Below, piece after piece: positions 22,191 through 28,027 of a stretch of 37,449 nucleotides of DNA. Position 1 is the first letter of the stretch, and the number at the start of each line of letters is the position of its first letter. The translations under genes were made by a program, and so were the position numbers. The DNA comes from JAJPHJ01 sp035622315. Lineage in GTDB: Bacteria > Vulcanimicrobiota > Vulcanimicrobiia > Eremiobacterales > Eremiobacteraceae. The notes beneath the pieces were generated by a model that saw only the letters and a list, made by a program, of their open reading frames with translations, did not search any database and had not been told where the DNA came from. The stretch covers positions 1 through 37,449 of the forward strand of contig DASPVP010000017.1 of the NCBI GenBank assembly GCA_035622315.1, read 5' to 3'.

Positions 22191-22274
22191 ATCCGACGTT
22201 CGGCGCCAACTAAGAAGGCTGTCGCGATTCCGAGCGAGCGCGGTGCCGGGCGCTCACGCGCGCTTCGGCCGCGA

Positions 22275-22886
22275 TCATGCGCGCGTCGTGTAGAGTCCTC
22301 GTTCGTGGACGTACGCCGCGACGCTGTCGGGCACGAGATACCGGACTGGTTCGCCGTTCGCGACGCGCGATCGGATCGCGGTCGAAGAGACATCGACCAG
22401 CGGTAACTTGACGAACGCAAACCGTACGGCGAGCTCTTGCGGTAGGGCGGTAAGAATGGTTTGAAGATCGGCAGGGCTTGCGCCCTCGCGGGCGACCACG
22501 AAGAAGCGTTCAAGGGAACGGGCGACCTCATCGAGGCGACGCCAAGGACTCGCCACGAGCGAGTCGATCCCTGCGATGAAGGAGAGCAAGGCTTTAGGGT
22601 AGGCCGCTCGCAGCAAAGGCATCGTGTCCACTGTGTACACGGGACCGGCTTGGCGCAGCGCCGTGTCGTCGAGCGCGAATCGCGGGTTGTCCTCGATCGA
22701 CATTCGAACCATGGTCGCGCGTGCTTCAGGCGAGGCGTGCGTGCGGCGATGCGCGGGTTCGCCGACCGGCATGAAGAGCACGCGGTCGAGCTGTGCCTGC
22801 CAGAGCATTGCGTTCGCCACGAAGAGATGGCCCACGTGGATAGGGTCGAATGTTCCCCCGAAGATCCCGAGCCGCTCTGGGTTCAC
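22275..22886 (-). CDS. nadD: Nicotinate-nucleotide adenylyltransferase
   Basis: Makes nicotinic acid adenine dinucleotide from NaMN and ATP, the common step of NAD synthesis. 203 residues: LGIFGGTFDPIHVGHLFVAN (6-25) carries the GxFxPxHxGH nucleotidyltransferase motif; FMPVGEPAHRR, DTALRQAGPVYTVDTM, FIAGIDSLVASPWRR and VDVSSTAIRSRVANGEPV (the I-S-S-T-x-I-R box) are all present. The GTG start at 22886 overlaps the obg stop. The pairing obg-nadD next to rpmA is widely conserved. A 6-bp stem GAGCGC...GCGCTC (22233-22252) lies just after the stop but without T run. Confidence 0.95.
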   Translation of the reverse strand: MNPERLGIFGGTFDPIHVGHLFVANAMLWQAQLDRVLFMPVGEPAHRRTHASPEARATMVRMSIEDNPRFALDDTALRQAGPVYTVDTMPLLRAAYPKALLSFIAGIDSLVASPWRRLDEVARSLERFFVVAREGASPADLQTILTALPQELAVRFAFVKLPLVDVSSTAIRSRVANGEPVRYLVPDSVAAYVHERGLYTTRA

Positions 22887-24139
22887 GAGAGGACCACTTC
22901 GTGGTCGCCGATGCGGATCCGATCGCCGGGGCGCGCACCCGCGCGTTCGAGTTTGCGGCGCGCGCCGACGCGGTGAAGCGCCCGGAGGAAGTACGCTTGT
23001 CCTTCGTCCGTCGAGAGATCGGTCATGGCGGCGACGCGCTCGATCGCTCGGCCGCGCACGCGATACGCGCGCCCTTCCTTGATGACAGAAACGCTGGCGG
23101 TCTTCGGCTTTTCCTGTGGGCGCAGCACGATCTCAGACGGGATTCTTGGGGTCGCGGCGCGCTCGGCCACGATTGCGCCATAGACGGCCCGGATGAGCTC
23201 CTTGACGCCAGCGCCCGTCGCAGCCGAGATCCCATAGACGCGCCCGTCGACGGCTCGCGAAATCGCTTGCAGCGTCTCACCTGCCGCCGGGAGGTCAAGC
23301 TTTGAGACGGCCACGATGCGGCGCAGCTGCAGCAACCGAGGATTCCACGCGCCGAGCTCTTGTTCGATCATCGCCAGTTGGGCGACTGCCTCATCGGGCG
23401 GCGCTGCGCCGTCGACCAAGTGCACCAAGACGAGCGTGCGCTCCACGTGTGAGAGGAACCGGTCCCCGAGCCCAGCGCCTTGGCTTGCGCCTTCGATCAG
23501 ACCCGGCACGTCGACGAGCACGAAACTCGCATCCACGTCGACGTTGACCACGCCGAGCTGCGGCTCGAGCGTGGTGAACGGGTAGTCCGCGATCTTCGGC
23601 CGCGCCGCCGATACGGCGGCAAGCAGGGTGGATTTGCCGGCATTCGGCACTCCCACGATGCCGGCATCTGCCAGCAGCTTGAGTTCGAGATCCAGATCAA
23701 ACCGCTCGCCAGGCTCGCCGCGCTGCGCAAGCCGTGGCGCTTGGTGGGTCGGTGTCGCGAAATGCTGATTCCCAAGGCCGCCTCGGCCGCCTCGCGCGAC
23801 GCACACGCGCTCTCCCGGCCGATCGAGATCGGCGATGAGCTTTCCGTCTTCGCGGACCAGCGTTCCGCAAGGGACGGGCACATCGACGTCGGCACCGGTC
23901 CTCCCATGGCAGTTCGCGCCTGACCCTTTGCCGCCGTTTTCAGCAGCGAACGACTTCTTGTGACGGAATTCGCTCAGCGTCGTTCGCTGCGGATCGGCGA
24001 TGAGGTATACGGAGCCCCCGCGACCCCCGTCACCGCCGTCAGGTCCTCCCCGGGGCACGTACTTCTCGCGGCGGAAAGAGACGACGCCGCTGCCGCCATC
24101 GCCACCGTGTACCGAGATGCGTGCTTGGTCGACGAACAT
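22883..24139 (-). CDS. obg: GTPase Obg/CgtA
   Basis: Ribosome-associated GTPase for late 50S assembly and stress signalling. 418 residues with all three domains: the glycine-rich Obg fold (DQARISVHGGDGGSGVVSFRR, GGPDGGDGGRGGSVYL, ARGGRGGLGNQHFATPTHQAPR), the G domain (G1 GVPNAGKSTLL about 163-173, YPFTTLEPQLG, G3 DVPGLIEGASQGAGLG, G4 SKLDL) and the C-terminal OCT domain present in many non-proteobacterial Obg proteins (VSVIKEGRAYRVRGRAIER, DEGQAYFLRALHRVGARRKL). It lies 74 bases after rpmA and overlaps nadD. Confidence 0.97.
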   Translation of the reverse strand: MFVDQARISVHGGDGGSGVVSFRREKYVPRGGPDGGDGGRGGSVYLIADPQRTTLSEFRHKKSFAAENGGKGSGANCHGRTGADVDVPVPCGTLVREDGKLIADLDRPGERVCVARGGRGGLGNQHFATPTHQAPRLAQRGEPGERFDLDLELKLLADAGIVGVPNAGKSTLLAAVSAARPKIADYPFTTLEPQLGVVNVDVDASFVLVDVPGLIEGASQGAGLGDRFLSHVERTLVLVHLVDGAAPPDEAVAQLAMIEQELGAWNPRLLQLRRIVAVSKLDLPAAGETLQAISRAVDGRVYGISAATGAGVKELIRAVYGAIVAERAATPRIPSEIVLRPQEKPKTASVSVIKEGRAYRVRGRAIERVAAMTDLSTDEGQAYFLRALHRVGARRKLERAGARPGDRIRIGDHEVVLS

Positions 24140-24213
24140 CAGCGGGAGAAAATCAAACGGACCGACGCATCGGCCGGCCCGAAGATCGAGTGGGGGTGAC
24201 GCGTGGTAGCCGC

Positions 24214-24516
24214 CTAGGACTTCGCGCCGGCGAGCTCCGCCGCCACGATCCGGACGGTCTGGCCGTCGCGACCTCGTCGCACGAACTCAACGCGGCCGTC
24301 CACCAATGCGAACAGGGTGTTGTCCTTGCCCATGCCGACGTTGCTGCCGGGATAATACCGCGTTCCACGCTGGCGCAAGATGATGTTGCCCGCGACGACG
24401 CGTTCACCACCGAACTTCTTGACGCCCAGACGTTTGCTCTGAGAGTCGCGACCGTTACGCGACGACCCGAGCCCCTTCTTGTGGGCGAAACGTTGCAGAT
24501 TTATAAGGAAGGACAA
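24214..24516 (-). CDS. rpmA: Ribosomal protein bL27 with cleavable-type N-terminal extension
   Basis: A 100-residue protein; the mature family sequence AHKKGLGSSRNGRDSQSKRLG begins at residue 11, followed by GNIILRQRGTRYYPGSNVGMGKDNTLFAL, characteristic of bL27, whose N-terminal tail reaches the peptidyl-transferase centre. Before it stands MSFLINLQRF. That matches the shape of the Firmicutes/Fusobacteria-type extension L-x-LQ-F-F that the Prp protease must remove. Start is TTG at 24516 with AGGAG nine bases upstream, so the extension is well supported by a ribosome-binding site. The usual upstream partner rplU is absent here, replaced by the oxidase genes on the other strand. Confidence 0.93.
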   Translation of the reverse strand: MSFLINLQRFAHKKGLGSSRNGRDSQSKRLGVKKFGGERVVAGNIILRQRGTRYYPGSNVGMGKDNTLFALVDGRVEFVRRGRDGQTVRIVAAELAGAKS

Positions 24517-24567
24517 GGCGAAAAACTCCTGTGGAAGGTCGGACTTGCCGAAACGGGGCGCTTGCGT

Positions 24568-24597
24568 AGTATAGCAGAGGAGCTAAAGGCCGGTCAA
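24568..24597 (-). promoter_or_regulatory. Sigma-70-type promoter of rpmA-obg-nadD
   Basis: On the minus strand TTGACC (24592-24597), an 18-base spacer and TATACT (24568-24573). Predicted start near 24561, leaving a leader of about 45 bases with AGGAG. Confidence 0.7.
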
Positions 24598-24599
24598 AC

Positions 24600-24641
24600 A
24601 AGGGGCACTGCTCGACGAAGCCCCTTAGAGACCATGGTCTC
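24600..24641. promoter_or_regulatory. Paired inverted repeats upstream of the oxidase genes
   Basis: AAGGGGC (24600-24606) pairs with GCCCCTT (24620-24626), and two bases on a perfect 14-base palindrome GAGACCATGGTCTC (24628-24641) follows. They lie between the rpmA promoter and the multicopper-oxidase start at 24737. They could be an operator or a structured leader; no plus-strand promoter is clear. Confidence 0.35.
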
Positions 24642-24736
24642 CAAGGCTCTGCGGGACAATGGCCAGCCGGAATCCGAATAGGGCAACCGAAAGCCGGTGA
24701 CGAGCGTCCGCCTCTCCAAGAGAGTGGGGTTTTTGC

Positions 24737-25813
24737 ATGTTGCGTCAGCTGACCCGCAGCTCAGTGCTCGCTGCACTCGTACTTTGCGCGTGCGTCTGCC
24801 CCTCGCAAGCGAAAGTCCGCACCTATTACATCGCCGCGGACGAAGTGCTGTGGAACTACGCGCCGAGCGGCATGGATCTCATCGGGCAGCGTCCGCTGCC
24901 GCCGCTCTTGCCGTTGCAACTTGGGTGGCTCTTCCACAAGGCGATCTATCGGGAGTATACCGACGGGACGTTTACGCACCTGAAGGCCCGCTCACCGCAG
25001 GACGCTTACCTCGGCATTTTGGGGCCGGTCATCCGCGCCGAGGTCGGCGATACGATCGTCGTCGTCTTCAAGAACAACGCGCACATACCGCTCAGCGTAC
25101 ACGCGCACGGCGTGTTCTACACGAAATCGTCGGAAGGCGCGCCGTATCAAGATGGGATCGCGAAATCGAGCAAGCCGGGCGACAGCGTGCCTCCGGGAGG
25201 GACCTTCACCTACCGATGGCAGGTCCCGGCGCGCGCGGGACCAGGACCGAGCGACGGAAGCTCGATCGTGTGGATGTATCACTCGCACGTGGATGAGGTC
25301 AACGACGTGAACGCGGGTCCGGTCGGCCCTATCGTGGTGACCGCGAAGGGCATGGCCAATCCGGACGGGTCGCCCAAAGACGTCGACCGTGAGGTGTTCG
25401 CGCTGTTCGCTGAATTCGACGAAAGCTCGAGCCCGTATCTCGCGATGAACATCGCCGATCCGAAGACGAATCCGTGGCACAAAAAACCCGTCGGACCGTT
25501 TCTCTTCGACGACGAGCTCTGGACGATCAACGGCTTTGTCTTCGGCAACATGCCCATACCGCAGATGCGGCTCGGCGAACGCGTGCGCTGGTACGTGATG
25601 ACGACGATGAGCGACTTCGATTTCCATACGCCCCACTGGCACGGGCAGACCGTAGTGGCAAACGGAAGCCGGACCGACGTGGTGACGTTGAGTCCCATGT
25701 CGATGGTCGTGGCCGACATGATACCGGACAATCCGGGGACATGGCTCTTCCATTGTCACGTGAACGTGCACCTCAAAGGCGGCATGGAGGCCCGCTACCA
25801 GGTGTTGCCGTGA
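24737..25813 (+). CDS. Secreted two-domain multicopper oxidase, all copper ligands intact
   Basis: A 358-residue exported oxidase related to the two-domain and ceruloplasmin/hephaestin-like group (YYIAADEVLWNYAPSG is typical of these). Signal peptide 1-25 (VLAALVLCACVCPSQA). Two cupredoxin domains: domain 1 carries VHAHG (H122, H124) and WMYHSHVDE (H182, H184); domain 2 carries FHTPHWHGQ (H297, H300, H302) and FHCHVNVHLKGGM (H339, C340, H341, H345, M350). So the trinuclear cluster has all eight histidines and a single type 1 site with axial Met lies in domain 2; such enzymes work as trimers. It should oxidise a small organic or metal substrate and reduce oxygen to water. Its TGA overlaps the GTG of the next gene, a diverged copy of itself. 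Confidence 0.92.
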   Translation: MLRQLTRSSVLAALVLCACVCPSQAKVRTYYIAADEVLWNYAPSGMDLIGQRPLPPLLPLQLGWLFHKAIYREYTDGTFTHLKARSPQDAYLGILGPVIRAEVGDTIVVVFKNNAHIPLSVHAHGVFYTKSSEGAPYQDGIAKSSKPGDSVPPGGTFTYRWQVPARAGPGPSDGSSIVWMYHSHVDEVNDVNAGPVGPIVVTAKGMANPDGSPKDVDREVFALFAEFDESSSPYLAMNIADPKTNPWHKKPVGPFLFDDELWTINGFVFGNMPIPQMRLGERVRWYVMTTMSDFDFHTPHWHGQTVVANGSRTDVVTLSPMSMVVADMIPDNPGTWLFHCHVNVHLKGGMEARYQVLP

Positions 25814-26832
25814 AACTTGCGGCGCTACTGGCAAGCTTCGCGTTGGCGTTTGCTCTTTCAGCAACGCCGGCAGCCGCGCGCGAGCGCATCTACTATATCG
25901 CGGCCGACGAAATGCTCTGGAACTACGCTCCCTCGCACCGCGATCTTATCGCCGGCAAGCCGTTGCCTCCGCTCCAGATCTCACAGATCGGGTGGGTCTT
26001 CCACAAGATCGTCTACCGGCAGTACACGGACGCGTCATTCGAAGCGCTCGCACCGATTCCAGTGCAAGACCGCTACGAAGGCATCGTAGGTCCGACGATC
26101 CGCGCGGAGGTCGGCGACACGGTCGTCGTCGTCTTCCGAAATCACACAGACGAGCCCGTAGACATCGCGCCCGCCGGTCTGTATTCTGATCCAGCTCCGG
26201 CTGCGGTCAAGCCTGAAGCGACGGTCACCTACCGCTGGCCGATCCGTGAGAGCGTGGGGCCCGGACCAAGCGACGTGAGCTCGGTGCTCTACACGTATGG
26301 CTCGGATGTCGATCAGACGCGCGATGAGAACGTGGGTCTGATCGGACCGCTCATCGTCACGCGCTGGGGCGATGCGCGGCCTGACGGATCGCCGAAGGAC
26401 GTCGACCGCGAGATCGTGACGTTGTTCTCGAGCCAAGCAGAGGGGCGAAGCCTGCTCATCGGCCAGAACCTCTCGGATCCCAAACTCAACCCGCGGCACA
26501 TCACGAGGAAGTCACGGCTCTTCGACCTGTCCAACGTGTTCCCGTCGATCAACGGGTACGTGTTCGGCAACATGCCGGTCCCCGTCATGCGCGTGGGTCA
26601 GCACGTGCGCTGGTACTTGCTCTCCACTCAAAACGACGTCGACGGCCACGCGCCGACGTGGGACGGTGGGACCGTGCTTTCGAGCGGCAACCGGGTGGAT
26701 ACGGTCGGCCTCATCACGCCGCACTCGGTGGCGGACATGGTTCCCGACGACCCAGGTCAGTGGCTCTTCATCTGCATGCTCAACGTCCACTTGGTCGCCG
26801 GCCTCGAGGCGACGTATCGAGTTACTCCATGA
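25810..26832 (+). CDS. Multicopper-oxidase paralogue with type 1 copper site only
   Basis: A 340-residue secreted paralogue of the preceding gene (signal peptide about 1-24, then RIYYIAADEMLWNYAPS). Aligned by eye it keeps domain layout and even the VNG-VFGNMP-P-MR-G block, but loses the trinuclear centre: VHAHG becomes IAPAG (A120, A122), YHSH becomes YGSD (G164, D166), HTPHWHG becomes HAPTWDG (H280 kept; T283, D285) and HCHVNVHLKGGM becomes ICMLNVHLVAGL (C322 and H327 kept; I321, M323, L332). Hence all eight type 2/3 histidines are gone while the three type 1 ligands His-Cys-His remain, with Leu at the axial place. I infer an electron-transfer or scaffolding partner, possibly in mixed trimers. 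GTG start overlaps the previous stop; its own TGA overlaps the next ATG. Confidence 0.88.
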   Translation: MKLAALLASFALAFALSATPAAARERIYYIAADEMLWNYAPSHRDLIAGKPLPPLQISQIGWVFHKIVYRQYTDASFEALAPIPVQDRYEGIVGPTIRAEVGDTVVVVFRNHTDEPVDIAPAGLYSDPAPAAVKPEATVTYRWPIRESVGPGPSDVSSVLYTYGSDVDQTRDENVGLIGPLIVTRWGDARPDGSPKDVDREIVTLFSSQAEGRSLLIGQNLSDPKLNPRHITRKSRLFDLSNVFPSINGYVFGNMPVPVMRVGQHVRWYLLSTQNDVDGHAPTWDGGTVLSSGNRVDTVGLITPHSVADMVPDDPGQWLFICMLNVHLVAGLEATYRVTP

Positions 26833-27977
26833 CCCGGATGAAAGCCACCGCGTGCGCGCTTCTGATATCGGCATGTCTCGCCCTACCCTTGCGAGCGCAT
26901 GCGGCGTGCCCGGGCGAGATCCATGAGACGCCCGCAAGCCAAAACCTCGTCGCGCTGCTGTGCGCGCAAAGCAAAACCGATGGGCTGCAATCGCTGCTCT
27001 TCGGCGCTTGGAAGGGCGACCAGCCGCTTTTGACGCTCGCGCTCGGGCAGTCGTTCAGCGGCGTTCCTGCGGCCACGGGGATGCACTTCCGCGCCGGCAT
27101 CATGGAGACCGAAGCGCTCGTCGCGATCCTCCTGCAACTTGTCGACGCGGGGCAGGTTAAACTCGATGAGCCGATCGGCCAATGGTTGCCGACGTTGCCG
27201 CACGCAGACAAAGTCACGCTCCAAATGCTCGCGGATTCGCGCTCGGGTTACCCAGACTACCTCGACAATCCACGCGTGCAGGCGATCTTCACATCCGATC
27301 CGTTCCAGCCGTTCACGAACGACCAGATCCTCGGCTACGCGATGTCGCAGCCCATGGCATTTACACCCGGCGCGGGCTTTCACTATGCGCACACGAACAT
27401 CGTCATCTTAGGCCTCGCGCTCCAAAAGATCACGGGCCTTTCGGTGGCGCAGCTGCTGCAAGAGAGGATCTTCTCCCGGTTGGGCCTTGACGACACCAAG
27501 ATCCCCACGTCGGCGGATATCCAGGCGCCCGTGCAGCACGCCTTCACGCGCGACCGCGGCTTTTATGAAGACTCGACCTACTTCGACCCGTCATGGGCAA
27601 GCTACACGGGAACGCTCACAACGGATTTGCGCGATCTCGCCGTGTTCCAGCGAGCTCTGGGCACCCGGTCGCTGCTTTCGAAAGCCGGTCTGGCGGAGCT
27701 CTTGACCCAGATCAACGTCGGATCGTCACCACAGATGACCAAGCAGTTCTACTACGGCCTGGGCGTGATCGTCGCAAACACCTGGATACTCGAGCACGCT
27801 CGGGTCAGCGGTTACGACGTGGTGATGGCCTACCTGCCTTCGCGGGATCTCACGATTGTGGTCTCGAGCGCGAACGGCGTGACGAGCACCAACGGGTCGG
27901 GATATAGCGCATCCATCTTCAAAGACGTGGTGCGCCTGCTGGCGCCCGAGCGTCCGATACCCGACCAGTTCATCTGA
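26829..27977 (+). CDS. Beta-lactamase-fold (class C/serine hydrolase) protein lacking the nucleophile
   Basis: A 382-residue exported protein of the beta-lactamase/transpeptidase-like family, signal peptide about 1-26 (LLISACLALPLRAHAA). The outline is clear: MHFRAGIMETEALVAILLQLVDAGQ, KLDEPIGQWLP, LADSRSGYPDYL, FTPGAGFHYAHTN and ILGLALQKITG. The catalytic residues are replaced: in the SxxK box Ser is I91 and Lys is T94 (family: FRIGSVTK), the YxN box is Y186-A-H188, and no HxG/KTG box is seen in GVIVANTWILEHARVSGYD. So hydrolysis by the usual mechanism is unlikely; a binding or structural role is inferred. ATG overlaps the stop of the type-1-only oxidase gene, so it belongs to the same operon. 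Confidence 0.85.
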   Translation: MTRMKATACALLISACLALPLRAHAACPGEIHETPASQNLVALLCAQSKTDGLQSLLFGAWKGDQPLLTLALGQSFSGVPAATGMHFRAGIMETEALVAILLQLVDAGQVKLDEPIGQWLPTLPHADKVTLQMLADSRSGYPDYLDNPRVQAIFTSDPFQPFTNDQILGYAMSQPMAFTPGAGFHYAHTNIVILGLALQKITGLSVAQLLQERIFSRLGLDDTKIPTSADIQAPVQHAFTRDRGFYEDSTYFDPSWASYTGTLTTDLRDLAVFQRALGTRSLLSKAGLAELLTQINVGSSPQMTKQFYYGLGVIVANTWILEHARVSGYDVVMAYLPSRDLTIVVSSANGVTSTNGSGYSASIFKDVVRLLAPERPIPDQFI

Positions 27978-28027
27978 AGCCGAAAAGACAAGCGGAATCG
28001 CAGAGGCCCGACGCCAAGCCGACGCGC

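Noticed and set aside
21983..22213. A 76-codon open frame in the gap between the lipoprotein and nadD genes
   Set aside because: The ATG precedes the predicted transcription start and the frame reads through a strong terminator; a small RNA explains the region better, though a protein is not excluded.
22233..22252. Short stem after nadD as an intrinsic terminator
   Set aside because: Only six pairs and no T run on the nadD strand.
24660..24712. Resemblance of the oxidase leader (AGGGCAACC, GAAA, GGTGACG) to the first half of a GEMM/c-di-GMP-I riboswitch
   Set aside because: The conserved second half (GCAAAGCC and the tetraloop-receptor helix) is missing and the spacing is wrong, so I list only generic hairpins.
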